From: Cephalotus follicularis
Taxonomy: Eukaryota > Streptophyta > Magnoliopsida > Oxalidales > Cephalotaceae
Direction: 5' to 3'
Length of the DNA stretch: 64,000 nt
Assembly (NCBI GenBank): GCA_001972305.1
Contig: BDDD01001479.1
Span: 344,515-408,514, forward strand
A model generated the notes under the pieces. That model had not been told where the DNA came from, did not search any database, and saw nothing but the letters and a program-made list of their open reading frames with translations. Of this stretch, positions 21,490 to 34,715 are shown piece by piece (within the stretch, counting starts at the first letter, position 1; the number at the start of each line of letters is the position of its first letter). The position numbers were made by a program, and so were the translations under genes.

Positions 21490-21502
21490 AAAGGGGGGTG
21501 GA
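21490..21502 (+). other. Polypurine tract of element A
   Basis: AAAGGGGGGTGGA directly precedes the TG of the 3' LTR. Confidence 0.85.
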
Positions 21503-24249
21503 TGTAATACCCTGGTTATTCGTATATGTGTTTTACGGACTTTTATCTGTTTGTGTTAGGGCTTTTTAAATAGTTTTGTTATAAAGTCCGTTTGCCCTGT
21601 GTTTTGGGCTGACTAATACAACCCGAACTTTTGGTTATGTTAGTATGTTGGAAGGTTTATGTATGGGTTATGTTTATTATAATTCTTTTATACAAAACTT
21701 AAATTATTTATTAAAACAAAATCCATATTTTATTACTTTTAAAATTCTATTTCCCTTTTCCTTTATTTAAAAATCCCTTTATTTCCTTTTTCTTCCTCTT
21801 TTATCTCCTTCTCCCGTAACTCTTTCTTTCTCTCTATCATCTCACACAATTTCAATCCTGTTTTCCGTTCTGATCTCCTTAAAACCTCTTGTTTCCTTAT
21901 CTTTACTTATTTGGTCTCCTATTTCCGTTTAGAGAGTGATATTACCATTGTTATATGTCATCCTCTCTCTCTTTGTAAAGCCACTGCCGAATTCTGCAAT
22001 ATAAGAGTTTGTTTTGGGTCCTTTGATCAGTCTCTGCATCAAATCATGTTTGTTTTGTAATGTCAATCCTTGTTGTTCAATTGAGTTATGTTTTTCTTTT
22101 GCTGGTTTTAAGGCTGTGTGATTGTTTTGCTTTCTCTCCTCTTCTGTTTCTGTTCGCAGCCAATTAACATTGTTTTGTGGTGTTTCTTCATGCTGTTTCA
22201 GTGTCTGTTAAACCATTACAGGTTAGTAATCCTTGCTGTGATGGTTTTTTCCATATTGTTATTTGGTTTTATATGCATATAGGCTTCTAAGTTTTACTGG
22301 TTTTGGTTCTTTCATTTATATGTTATGTCATTGTGTTCCTGAGTCTGTTAGCACCATGAATAAGTTGTAATCTGGTCTTAGCAACTGAATGTGGTTTTTG
22401 ACAGTAAAATTTGATTATAAAAGTGTAGGCATGTGTTTAGATGTCACCTTGTTGTTCCTTGAAAATAGCCACTAGTCATAGAATCATGTCAATTCTGTGT
22501 TTTCCTATTGTCTAAATGCCATATAATGTCTTATGTATATATTCATATGTCTCTGGTATAATGTTATACATGTTTGGACAGTTTTTGCATTGAAATTTCT
22601 AAGTTTCTGTTGTTTTGTCGTCCAGAACTGTCGGCTGTTCTTATTGACAGTCGGCTGTCTAGCCTTGTGTAGTCGGCTATTTGTATGAACCAGTCGACTG
22701 CTTTGCTTTGCACAGTTCGCTGGACCTCTATCACAGTCGACTGCTTACAGTCTGGTTTGTGTAGTCGACTAGCCCTGATGATTAGTCAACTTCCAAGCTT
22801 CCTCAGTCAACTGGTGCTCTCTAATAGTCGGCTGTTTTGGCAAGAAATTTCTTGTTTTCAACTGTTTTGATCCGTTTGTTCTTCGAATCGACCCGAGTCT
22901 GTCCCAAACACTGTAATGAACCTGTTTTATGTCTTTAATGATTCTCAGACCCTTATATGAATAGTTTTGTGTCTTTTAGATTGTTGTGCTACAAAGGGGA
23001 GTTTGACTTAACAATCTTTCGTAAGTACTTTTGTGAACGCATAAGGTACGGATTTCTATCATTCTTTGGCCATCTGGTTTTATCGAATGAAAATCAGTTT
23101 TGCTTTTATGATATGAACTTCGAATTATGAACTCGGTTATGTTTATGAATTTGATATGTTCTGAAAAATAAAGTCGGTTTTGACATTTTATGAATTTAAT
23201 ATTCCTGACTTTATACGTATGTTGCGATATGAAATGATAATCTCTTTATAGTGGAAAATAACTGAGTTGATATTCCAAATATGAAATGTATGTTATGTTA
23301 TCGTTTGTGAACAATTTTCGAATATGTTTTGAAAAAGCATATTTTATGTATTTCTAAATTGATTTAATTTGAGAAATGATTAAATACTGAGTATTTGAAC
23401 CCACTTATAGGGGGTACCATAGGCATGTCGTAGGCCTGGCACGGGGACATGACACTTCCGTAGCGGTGTGATTAGTCTACGGCGTCTCTCTATGTTATGA
23501 ATAAATCTCATGAGATGGATTTATGAATTTTCTATGTATAATAGAGGCGTATGAATCAATTCTAGTATATGTCATATGTGATAAGATATGCAATGTGTGA
23601 TATGATATGATATAGGAATTGACTTGTGTAGTGCCGTACACTTCAATTCTAATGGGCATGTGGAATTAGCACCTCCCTTTCCATATATGTTTATGATATG
23701 TGATATGTTATGTGGCTCTGTATGATATTATAAAATTGCGATTTTGAAATGTTCCGTATATGAAATTGGGTATTACGAAATGAACGTTTAAATGGTTTAT
23801 TGCTTAAGATTTCTGTTACGAGTTTTATTGAAGTCTTACTGCTTTTCAATTACCGTTTACTATTTTATATTCTATATTCGTACTGAAGTTTCCTCAGCCG
23901 TGTTTTGTTTTCCATGTGGCAGGTTATCAGGAGCAGCGGGGGAAAGCGTGAATTTGAGATGACCACCATTATGGATCCTTAGGAGTGTGATCCTGTTATG
24001 TTTTCTATTAGAGTTGGTCATAAATAGTAAGTTACTTATGGTTTACGTTTTTAATAATTGACTATTGAAATATGTTAAGTTTTCCGAATATGATAAATTT
24101 TAAGTTTTGATCAGTTATAGAATATGTTATGTTTTGACCGTCACGTTTTTAGCTAATAAAGTTATGCCTATGTTATGTTCAATTAAGTTATGCTATGTTA
24201 TGATCTGTATGATGACCCGTGACAACTCCCGCCGTTCGGGGGTGTTACA
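21503..24249 (+). mobile_element. Element A 3' LTR (complete)
   Basis: 2747 bp, TGTAATACCC ... GGGGGTGTTACA. Close to the 5' LTR (roughly 93-95% by eye; not computed). Same internal order: AT-rich and pyrimidine-rich block, array at 22629-22834, conserved GGCCTGGCACGGGGACATG block near 23433, U5-like end. Confidence 0.92.
22629..22834 (+). repeat. 21-nt phased AGTCGACTG array (A 3' LTR)
   Basis: Eleven positions colinear with the 5' LTR array. Compared with it, several cores have changed at the CpG (AGTCAACTT, AGTCAACTG) or elsewhere (AGTTCGCTG), and the sixth is AGTCGACTG where the 5' copy has AATCGATTG. Confidence 0.9.
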
Positions 24250-24293
24250 CATATCATCATAAACAAAATTCTAATTGCACATATGCATCAAAT

Positions 24294-24307
24294 CCACTCT
24301 GATACCA
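24294..24307 (-). other. Primer-binding site of a minus-strand element (L)
   Basis: The plus strand reads CCACTCTGATACCA, so the minus strand reads TGGTATCAGAGTGG, the initiator-tRNA-Met type site. The internal region would lie to the left, where element A inserted. The LTR lies to the right. Confidence 0.7.
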
Positions 24308-24313
24308 TTTTTT

Positions 24314-27300
24314 TGGAACCTTATGGCAATTAAACAATCAATTAAAATCTAGAGGCATGCATCCTAATACAAAACCGTCATCATCTCACGATCAAAAACC
24401 ATAAAGTTCAATCAAGGATCTTTGAGCATATATGTAACGACCCTTTTCCTCAATATTACAATTTCACCAAATAACATTATCTATTATCTCACTGTACGAA
24501 TTGTTGTATATAAGAAAACATAATGTCCACCTACACCGAAACGAGCCGTTACGGAGACGGAAATTATTATTATTATTATTTATTTATTATTTTTATTTTT
24601 AAACCATTATTAACTAACTGACCAATTAATATTTACCGTGCAAAAACAATAATAAGGATACTGCCATATAACCCATTAATATATATAGACTTCCAACCCT
24701 TGCATCAAAATACGCATAACATATAAGAAAGAAAATATACTTCTTTTGAACGAACTGTTAATATGGTGTACTTTTATCCAGACCCACAACAGATGTATTA
24801 TCATAAAACTCCAATGCATAGTTTGCAACACTGAATATATAAATCTGATAAAAAGTAGCACCATTAACTGTCAATTAGACTATTGTTATAATCCCATAGA
24901 TCATTTATATTATTCTTGACCTTATATTCAAGTCTTTACTCTTAATGACATAATATTTATAAGCATAGATCCATAACCACAATATTTACAACTTATTCCA
25001 TACTTGACCTCCAGAATTTTATCATTTCCATTTTTACTTAACTTTCCTATTTAATCTCATATATTATATATATATATATATCAACTATCTTATTTATTTG
25101 TCAATAATTGTCCAATAGATAGGTTGAAGATTTCTGCAGAAAACGACAATAACTCCCCCTAAAAATGGACATTTCCCAAATTATACCTGTCAAGAATAAT
25201 ACAATTTCAATATCCACATCAGCAGTTCATTTTAGAGTAATATATCATATAGATATCATCCTCGTTATGATATTCCTTTAACAGTCAAATAGATATCATC
25301 ACTGTGTCAAACAGCAAAACAAAAGAAAAGATAGTAAAGCAGACAGAAAATTTTATAGTAGTTCGGCATATGATATGCCTACATCCACCTCCTCAATCGC
25401 ACCTTAGGTTCCACTAAAATAATTTCGGTTACAAGCATGATAGATACAAAATTTGGATGAGGACTGAAATATATGCCCAAAATACAATACACATTTGATC
25501 TGTCATTCCAAATCGACATCTTCAAACTATTCCTAGCAGTCCCGGCTATCAAAAGAATGTAGAAGAAAGAACTCATCTACTACTGTTCAAGAATTACTAA
25601 GAATATATGTAAAATAGAAGCAATATCAAAAATAGCCATTACTGTAGAGAAGCTATATCAGCAAAGAGAAATCAATGGAAGCCTTACAGACAGGGAAGAA
25701 TCATAACCAAACTATAATACCACTGATGCATCACTAACTGTACTCACAGAGCATGCTAGCTACACCAGCAGATCAAACAAGACTGCAGAGGAAAATCAAG
25801 GGAAGCCTCACTGCTGCACATAGAGAAAATCAGAGAAGTATCATAATTATAATAACCACATCTCAATATCTGCAGACTTCCTCTAATAACACAAAACGAT
25901 TAAAGGTATAGAATATGATAAAATCGTCCAAAAGTAACTGCTCGGCTGTAGAGAAATAAAAGCAGTATCAAAACAGTCACTCCCGAAAAGAATACCAGAC
26001 AACAGTGCCAGAGATGCCTCATAGCCACTGCCCCTGATCATATCTTCAGAAAAATAGAAGTAGAAGAGAAGAGTGTTGATAGTAATAATATAACACAATG
26101 ATATACTCGGACAGTGCATGCACAACCCACACAATATACTCATAAAGCTCTTCGCGGAAAATACAATCAAAACGGATAAATATTAAACCAGACCACTCAT
26201 TAACACAGAACTGAATATAAATATGTGATCCAAAAGAATATTACATATATAATTATCCATTAAAAGTTTACGAAACAAAAGAAACGAACTCTAGTTAAAA
26301 ATTATGTGAAAAACAAACTAACCGGTAAAACTGACCAGTTCATAGTTTATTGGCCATAACTTTCTGTACAATTTCAATCTTGATATGAGATAAACGCCAT
26401 TGTAAAGTAGGCATCTAAACCTTTAAAATGAGCTTTGGTTGACTCAATTCCGATTAGAAACGAAAAAGTTATGACAGTTGCGATATTACCCGAAAACTAC
26501 TCGTAAATCAAGACATATCCTGTCACATTCGAGACAGTTTGTTGTCCTTAAAAACAGTAGCAGATCCTCTTAGTTACATCTTACTAACATCCATTTATCA
26601 TGGAAAATATCACATCCAACTAACTACTAAGAACTCTAAATTTCCAGGAGATAAAGATAAATTAAATCTATACTATTAAACTTCAACTCAAAAAAAATAA
26701 CTGCAAGTAAATAGATGTAAATAAATATGATATTAATTCTTGATGCTGAATGAAACTGCAAAACAATATGATGAAGGGATCTTATGCTAAGAGAACAGCA
26801 AAAGAGAGAACTATAGCAACAAAAGTTCATGATCTTATGAAGGGGTGTATATAAAATTCAAAATGTTAAGCAGTTTATAATGTGTCATGCTGTTTTAAAA
26901 AAAACGAGGAAAGTCATGCCAAGCAAAAGGAAATCCACGATCAGTAAACTTCAATCAAGAGGCATTTTGCAACAGACAACTCCCTGAATTTGGTGAAGTT
27001 TTACTCAACTACAATAAAATTATCATGAAATAGCAAAATCCCACTACATTTTAACACTCATTTCTCAAAGCTTTGTGGAGAACATCATTCTTTTTAACAA
27101 TTCATCAAACCCAAATTAAAGGAAACCAAAAAGGGTAATAATTCCTAAATTGAAGCACTTCAATCCTAGCTTCACCCAAAAATCCGAAATTTATGGGACA
27201 ATAAAGAAAAATCAATTTACAGTAATATTTTACTCATTCACAACTCTTATAAAAACCCATCAACGAATAATTTCCTCCCATAGCAACCACCAAACCCGAA

Positions 27301-30054
27301 ATTTATGGGAGGAAATAATGCTAGAAAGTGAGAAGGCTTACTTGACTTGAGTAGGAGGATGAAGAATACATCCCTTATACTTGTTTTTCCTTAAGAAATC
27401 TTGAAGCAATTTGAGAGGGAGAGTTGAGCTGGATTTTTCAGCGACTATTCGGCATGGACATACACCAACGGCTACTCAAGCAATGGAGGAGAAATAATAA
27501 TACAACCCATCACATGAAAACGTAGGCCTTAACAATAAAGAACCTTGGACGCCATAAGACGTGCTTGAACAAAACATCTCAACATAAAATAGTTATATTA
27601 GCAGGATAATCAAATTTAATCTCAATAAATATCACTTACCTGGATTCTTTGAAGTTTGATTTATAAAGCGGCTCCTTGGAGCACCGGATTTCTCATTTCT
27701 CCTGCCATATGCTTCTTCCTCAAACCCGTGCTAGATGTAATAAGAGAAGTGAAGGACCTCTGGTTTAGAAATGGAGTTAAACTCACAGAAAATAACGCAT
27801 CACCATCTCAATATCCATCCCTCAAAATCTCAGCCTCAAAATATTAGAAGAAGAAGATTGTGAAGTGGAAGCAATTGGGACGTCGGGTGGATGCTCCTGT
27901 CAACCCTGACTATCAAATCTTCCTTCTTTCTTCATTCCTTACTTTTTCCCTTTTTCTTTTCTCCCTTTCTCCTCCGTTTCTTGCTCTCTCCCCCTCCTCT
28001 GTGTATCTCTCACGAATAAAAACGAAGGAAGGCGTCCCCTAGTTTCCTTGAGAAGCTTCCTCCCCCTCTCCCCTTTTTTTCTCATCTTATGTAAATGTAT
28101 AAGAGTAGTTGAAGTTCCGAAATTCTAGATTTTTCTCCCAGATTCGGCTAGCATGGAGGGAACAAACTCTTTGGGGCTGTTTCTTAAGAAATTTTGGCTA
28201 GCACCATTAATAATGAAGGCCCAAATTATTAATTGCCTTATACAAAATGGAAGGTCCAACCACCATTTTGCAAGCCTTTATAGCAAATAAGAAGAGATAC
28301 TTAATCTTGCTAATGGGCTAGACTTTGAGAAAAGATAAAAGAAATATATTTGGTGTAAAATATAACAAGAAAATTTAAATGATACTTAAACTAAAAGCCA
28401 CTAAGGTCCATAAATTAAATTAAAAAAAAAACATACACCCAATATAAAACGGGATGTCACAATATATGAACAGTTAAAAATATAGAGATAGACAAATTGG
28501 AGCAGGTGAAATTTACTCACATAAATGGAGCAGCTCGTTCTTTGATAATCACGGGTTCTAGCCTCCAAGATTAGCAGGCCTCCAAGGTATCCATGCCAGG
28601 CTTCAATCTCCAACAGTAGGCTTCTCAAGGTTTCAACTCTTGAGTGCAAGTTGCGTTTTCTGTTCTTGAGAGAACCAGAGAAACGTGTTTTTTATTGAGT
28701 GAGAGAGGAGAAAATGGTTGGATAGTAAGAGACGTGGGTACTATTTTTGTGCTAGAAAAAAAAACGTGTTATACTAAAGTCTCTATCTCCTATTTTAGTT
28801 AAGTATCTTGCTTAACATAAATAGCCATTCTTTTCATATTGATTACTACTTTCCTTAATCGCATTCAGAATATTTAATCTCATTAAATGTAATTAGAAAA
28901 TAATATCCTAATTATTTTTCTCTCATTACGGTGTTAAACATATCAGCCTGTATTGTGTGTGACCCTATGGGTTCACTATTACGCTAACCGTAGGATAAAA
29001 TTGTGACAATTACCAGATTAGGTATTTACTGTCACATAAAAGAAAATACCCTCTCAAACTTTTCGAATTAAAACTCTTTTAATTCTTCTCTTCCAAGATT
29101 AATTATCAATTTAATATCAGCCATCCTATTGGTCGACATCGACATCCAGCAATGCATAATGACCCCCAGGTAATATAAATTATCTGCGAACTACTATTTA
29201 CAGTTTCATGCACGTATAGTCATTCCATTGACAATACTCTGATTATATATAAGGTACAAATTATATCAGACCCCAATAATTTAATCTTTAGCCACGTGAT
29301 TGTCCTTCATCAGCCTTAAATAATATTAGAGTTGCCCCTCTAATATTTTACAAATGATATCAGACACTTGATATCGTGGCTAGCCTGGCCAGGCACAAAT
29401 TCGCTAACGAAAATCATCCTGGGCATAATCATCCTTTACTGAAACCAATGGATTCATTATTACCAGTTCACATGTCTCCATACATAAGCATATTCTATCA
29501 AACTAATGCATGTATACAGTTCATTGAATATGTATTTAAGCAGAATCAAAACACAGCACCCTATGCACAAGACATCTAGTGACGGCTCAAGTCCAAGGAC
29601 CACATGCACTGCTGTAAACCTAGAATTCTGTCTGACATGAAAGTCAACCTCCATACAGATATTCTATGAACAATCACCTTCAGTGAACTCGTTTATTAAC
29701 CAATGAGCACACACGTAGTTGTCATAGCATCGACCGTGCGAGTGAGTGTGAGATCAGTCACCCTCTGCTTACCGATCTAACAGTACGTGCTAGTTTATCC
29801 AGATTGATCATGCCCTGAGTTTCAATCCTATAACCAGGAAGATTCAAAATAAAGTAAACCCAGATTCCAACTCTCAAATCATTTTCTCATCATGAACTTG
29901 GTTATCTAACTTTATTTATTAAATAAGCACGTATTTAAATAATGAACTCATAGCCAATGATAAAATAAAAACATCTCTATTGAATATAAATCGTTATATA
30001 CCAGATAGAGTAAATAAAAGCTCGGCATTGGCTTGCATGAATTTATCTATAACA
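24314..30054 (-). mobile_element. Copia-like LTR (element L), interrupted by J
   Basis: From just right of the primer site to ...TCTATAACA at 30054, excluding J (24433-28461), about 1.7 kb of LTR-like sequence. On the minus strand it would start TGTTATAGATAAATTC. The stretch 28940-29040 (GTGTGACCCTATGGGTTCAC, and TTAGGTATTTACTGTCACAT nearby) and the AATAAA-rich end resemble LTRs of plant copia elements. I place the ends by TG...CA and the primer site only; no second LTR or duplication is visible in the window. Confidence 0.5.
24433..28461 (-). mobile_element. LTR J (4.0 kb, probable solo LTR)
   Basis: TGTAACGACCC ... GGGATGTCACA flanked by ATATA on both sides (24428-24432, 28462-28466). No retroelement protein motif is visible in either strand over 4 kb, so a very long solo LTR is the likely reading. 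It shares with LTR H the left terminus TGTAACGACCC, the CGAGCCGTTAC motif and the block GTTCGGCA...ATATGCCTACATCCAC (25356-25392 here, 33187-33224 in H). The minus orientation is inferred from termini shared with other Ty3 LTRs. Confidence 0.75.
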
Positions 30055-30439
30055 GGGACCCTAATGCAAATCGGCATTTATGCCCACCTATTTGGTATTC
30101 TGCCTTATTATGCCCAACGTTGATGCCATAATATATGGGATAGATTCCGATCCCCACTAGGAAGCGGGGCTTCGCAAATTCCACATAGGAGGTTTGGAAT
30201 ACGATTCGAATTGTGGGAGGAGCCACAACTTCTAAAGACAAAGGGTTATGGTAATAACATAAAATTGAAAGGTCTACTAATTTACTCTCTTGTTTCTTCC
30301 TATAGGTTGCTAGATAACATATTCTGCATTGACAGTACTATAATATGGCATGATTTAGATTTTCTTAAGCTACAAAATCCACGTTTTATTGAATTGTTGC
30401 GTTTTTCGCATGGTACTCACAAGCATGAGAATTTCTCAT
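30055..30439. other. Unassigned sequence between L and copia remnant K
   Basis: No motif recognised. It may be the degraded 5' part of the K gag or older flanking DNA. It contains no recognisable LTR end or primer site for K. Confidence 0.4.
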
Positions 30440-31035
30440 GTTATGACTGACATGCCCCCCACATTAGGGATCATAGCATCTGACCATTGCAAGGCCATGG
30501 TCACTAAGTGGTGGGAAGATGATCATAGAACCCGTCGCATGGCGATTGTTGGCATGAAGCCATATTGCAAAACGCTATGCATGCACTCACAGACCTTGCG
30601 TGCCATGCTTATACAATTCGAGGAATTGTGTGGCACACAGCCGGGGAATGTAAAGGTAGTTTTAGTCCATGTTGGGTCAAATCAAACTGTGAGACCTATT
30701 CCTTCTTCTAAACAACCTCTGATAGGGGTGGATCGAGAGGATCCAATTCCAAGGGCAAGGCTCCCATAAGGAAGAAAGAAAAGGAACATCTACATGTGGT
30801 TTGGGATGCCATTCAACAGAGGATTAAATAGCTTACCAAGGAGAAAGCCTGCTTCTTTTGTGGGAGGCCAGGGCACTGGAAGAGAAATTGCATACACTTC
30901 CTTGGTTCCATTGCAGATGGTGCCTTAGGGACATGTACCTTCATATTTTCATATACCATCTAGCTTACAGTGTAAGTTCAGCTTTGGTATAGGATTCAGG
31001 TTGTGAGACTAACACTTGTAACTCTTTGCAGATAC
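30440..31035 (+). pseudogene. Copia element K Gag and start of protease region
   Basis: Frames around 30389-30769 and downstream encode a copia-type Gag remnant. The clearest evidence is a CCHC zinc knuckle CFFCGRPGHWKRNC at 30850-30891, preceded by basic KKEKEH. Stops and frame slips are frequent. The region ends at GATAC (31031-31035), the left copy of the duplication made by LTR G. The same element resumes at 61399. Confidence 0.7.
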
Positions 31036-31548
31036 TGTAACACCCCCGATTCAGAACCGGGAATAACCCCTATTTGAGATCGGCATGTCACACTAAACTA
31101 ACTTACAGAAACATGCCAAAATATCTTAGTCTTTATTCAAATCACCAAATTAAGATAAACTATCCTTCATTAAGATCATCAAGCCATAAATCCGAAACAC
31201 CACGATAAACTTAAAACCTTAAATAATATTCAAATTCAAAACTAAGCTTAAGTCTCAAAAATCTCTAAAGGTCCACACATGACCATAACATTACTAAAAG
31301 AAACCAGCTCCTAAGAAATCCTCAAGCCAAAGGTGTTTCTCTCTCATCACACTTGCCCCAGATGCTCTTGATAACCTGTCACATGGAAAACAAAAACACG
31401 GCTGAGCAAACCTCAGTACGGATATAGAATAATAAAATAGTTTACGAACAAAAGAGTTTATGAAATAAAGCAGTACGAATCTTTTACAAAAACTGAACAA
31501 TTCATATATAAACCGAATTTATGCAATTCAAATAGTGTTCATGTCAAT

Positions 31549-31588
<40 letters not shown>
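31549..31588. repeat. (CA)n(TA)n microsatellite
   Basis: About 13 CA units followed directly by about 7 TA units, inside LTR G. A shorter pure TA run is at 25066-25082 and another at 54940-54962. Confidence 0.95.
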
Positions 31589-31867
31589 AGTTCACAAACT
31601 TACATAAAGTAGATATATGGTTTCTTTCATATCAGTTTCCAAAACTTTTTCATAACAATGGTTCATACTGACATATGCAATACGGTTTATATATATATAT
31701 ATTTGCAAGAGATCCTGCAGAATCCACATGCCCGATGGAACGACGTGTACGTCACTACACAATCAACTCCCATATCAGAATCTGAACATAATATATTTTT
31801 CCTAAGGCCGAGCCATACGCCTCTATCCGAAATGGGATCCAAATCCTATTCACAGGATATCAAAACA

Positions 31868-32015
31868 GCGAGAGACGCCATAGACTGATCACACCTCTAC
31901 TGATAGTGTCATGTCCCCATGCCAGGCCTATGTAATGCCAGTGAGAGACGCCGTAGACTATCACACTGCTACGGATACTGTCATGTCCCCGTGCCAGGCC
32001 TATGACACGTCTATG
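31868..32015 (-). repeat. Tandem duplication of the conserved LTR block in G
   Basis: GAGAGACGCC(A/G)TAGACT, a run with TCACAC, then GTCATGTCCCC(A/G)TGCCAGGCC occurs twice, about 76 bp apart. The A-family LTRs have a single copy of this block (for example 3228-3290). Confidence 0.8.
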
Positions 32016-32651
32016 GTACCCCCATACGACTTTATCAAAAATCATTTCAAATATTGATTTACTCCAAAATCAATTCAAAACATATGCATATACATATACA
32101 TACTGTATTTTTCCAAACATATCCGAAATCATTATCATATCCGTATTAATAAAAGTCAACATACTTTTATAATCAAAACTCAAACTCATTTAATTCCACA
32201 ATAATTAAAAGATATAATAATAGTGAAATCTGTATTTCATTCATATAAATCAAAATATCAAAACGAAGAGTCTGTACTTTACTCATAAAAACATAAATGT
32301 GATTTCTTCCAATACAATCCAAGGAATATGATTAAGAACGAAAAATAAAATCTGTACTTTATTCACTAAAAGCAAAACTGAATTTATTTCAATAAAATCA
32401 GGAAGATAACCAAGAACGAGAAAATCCATACTCTGCTTATAAATGGGATTTATTCTAACAAAATCAGAGGATGATAATCAAAGAAGAAGAATCCGTACCT
32501 TAGCCGCTCAAATCTAAACAATCACAAGAATGTATCCAAAGCACATGCGAAATCACTCTAACCTTCACCACAAATGTTTTGGAACCCTAAACAGACAAAC
32601 CAATATGAGTCACAATTAAACAGACGCTAAATACAAATTCCAGGAGAAAAA

Positions 32652-32840
32652 GACATTGACGTATAAGACACAGGTGTCGACGTGTACGACATAAGCGTTG
32701 ATGCTTAAGCAAGGTGTCAAAAAAAAAACAAAGGATAAAGCGTCAACAAAACATGATAGTTTACGATGAAAGCGTCGACGCTCAAACAAAGCTTCGACGT
32801 TTAAGACATAAGCGTCGACAAAAAACGAAAACAATCAACG
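32652..32840 (-). repeat. GCGTCGACG array, left segment (LTR G)
   Basis: Cores such as ACATTGACGT, GTGTCGACGTG, GCGTTGATGC, GCGTCGACGC and GCTTCGACG recur at roughly 20-25 nt. The array is interrupted by LTR H and continues at 36397-36460 (TGTCGACGC, CATCGACAC, GCGTCAATG). Confidence 0.8.
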
Positions 32841-33477
32841 CATTAACATGTAACGACCCGATCCCGAAACCCGAGCCGTTACAGGAATCTGGGATGACTT
32901 TAACCATAACCCATGGCACAAACTAGTCATATAACTTTCCTTCTCTCATCTTCTACTTTATATATTTTTTTTCTTTTTCTTTTTTTCAAGCGCATCATGA
33001 GAGTAGAGGACTGGGCGTCCACCTGCACCTCGGCTACCCACTACAGCGGACTGGCACCACGCGCCAAGGTCTAACCTATCCACTTCCTCCATGGCAGAGG
33101 ACCAGACCTATAACAACTTGGACATAGCATTCATGCATTCACACATGATAAAGGAAATAGTAGATTGAGACAGTCATTTTTTTAGTGGTTCGGCACAGAA
33201 TATGCCTACATCCACTTCCTCAATCATCCATGAGGTTCCACTAGTATGTAGTTCATTACATACAGGGTTATATAACTTAGCAAATACTTAGAATGAAAGG
33301 ATAGCCACGTAGACCATACATAGCAGAGAAGCCGTACCAGACTTCATTCATTTAAGGGAGCTATGCCAAACTAGAAGCCACTACTCAACAAAATCCAAGG
33401 AGAGCACTCCAAGGATGTATTATAAAAAGGAGCAGAGGACTTCAACGAGTGGAGAACCCCAACTAACCGTTTCATTA

Positions 33478-33640
33478 AATCCTCAACACTGTCATCCAAA
33501 ACACCAACACGCACCGTATCACTTAGACTCGAGGAGAGCACCCACGTGTTCCACTCGTGATCACCTAACATTGTCTTCCAAGACACCAACACGCACCGTA
33601 TCACTTAGACCCGAGGAGAGCACCCACGTGTTCTGCCTGT
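33478..33640. repeat. Duplicated ~85-bp segment in LTR H
   Basis: CACCAACACGCACCGTATCA followed by CTTAGAC(T/C)CGAGGAGAGC and CACCCACGTGTTC occurs twice, about 85 bp apart. Confidence 0.8.
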
Positions 33641-33719
33641 GAACACATAGCACCTTGGTCTAAGGTCAGAGGAAACACATCCTCCACAGGCCTTCTCCTC
33701 TGGACCCTTGATCACCACC

Positions 33720-33930
33720 TCTGCAATATGCCAGACGAGGACCTCTGCAATATGTTAGACCACAACGCCAGACCACAAGTACTTCAAGGTACGGGGCCAC
33801 AAGCCAGACCACCATCACTGCAAGGTACCAGACAACAAGCCAGACCATAACCTCTGTAAGGTGCCAGACCACAACCTCTGTAAGGTACCGGACAACAAGC
33901 CAGGTCATAACCTCTGTAAGGTACCAGGGA
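33720..33930. repeat. Irregular ~36-bp repeats in LTR H
   Basis: Units of CCAGACCA(C/T)AACCTCTG(T/C)AAGGT and related spellings, alternating with ACCAGACAACAAG. About six units, imperfect. Confidence 0.7.
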
Positions 33931-34137
33931 ACAAGCACTGCCTGCCCAGGAGAGAATCCATGCACAACTGCCCACTACAGAGTACCAGAACATCCACAGA
34001 ACAACAGCCCATTCCACGGATATCAAACCATCCACAGATGCCAACCCATTCCCAGCACCAGACCAGGTAGCCCGAGGAGATTCACGCCCAAGAAGGCATC
34101 TTCAACAAAATACCAGAGAAGCCACTTCGCTCAGTCA

Positions 34138-34715
34138 ACGCCCGAGGAGACCACCACACAAGCAATGCCTGGGGAGACCACCACACCAGCAATGACCGAG
34201 GAGACCATCACACACCAGCAATGCCCGAGAAGACCACCACACAAGCAATACCCGAGAAGACCACCACACAAGCAATGCCCGAGGAGTCCACCACACAAGC
34301 AATGCCCGGGGAGACCACCACACCAGCAATGCCCGAGGAGACCATCACACACCAGCAATGTCCGAGGAGACCACCACACCAGCAATGCCCGAGGAGTCCA
34401 CCATACCAGCAATGCTTGAGAAGACCATCACACAAGCAATGCTCGGGGAGACCATCACACCAGCAATGCCCAAGAAGACCATCACACAAGCAATGCCCAA
34501 GGAGACCATCACACAAGCAATGCATGGGGAGACCACCACACTAGCAATGCCCAGGGAGACCATCACACTAGCAATGCCCGGCAAGACCACCACGCCAGCA
34601 ATGCTCGAGGAGACCACCACACCAGCAACGCCCAAGGAGACCACCACACCAGCAATGCTTGAGGTGACCACCGTACACCAGTAATGCCCGAGAAGACCAC
34701 CACACAAGCAATGCC
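34138..34715. repeat. 27-bp minisatellite, about 21 copies, in LTR H
   Basis: The consensus reads GCCCGAGGAGACCACCACAC followed by MAGCAAT. I count 21 consecutive units, mostly 27 bp with a few of 29 bp (CACACACC). Being a multiple of three, the array is open over long stretches in several frames on both strands (9-residue repeats such as MPEETTTPA). There is no start context, no conservation of frame across the 29-bp units and no domain, so I do not call a gene. Confidence 0.92.

Larger units (their letters stand above)
1295..24249 (+). mobile_element. Ty3 chromovirus element A (nested host of B and two solo LTRs)
   Basis: Long-LTR Ty3 retrotransposon on the plus strand: 5' LTR 1295-4049, degenerate primer site, gag start at 4222, remaining gag-pol 12829-21450, polypurine tract, and 3' LTR 21503-24249. 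Domain order is Gag, protease, RT, RNase H, integrase, chromodomain-like tail, as in Del/Tekay chromoviruses. The body carries element B in gag and two LTRs in integrase. Without the inserts the element is about 10.3 kb. Its right target duplication would be CATAT (24250-24254). The left copy is outside the window because another LTR interrupts the 5' LTR. It is dead: many in-frame stops. Confidence 0.85.
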
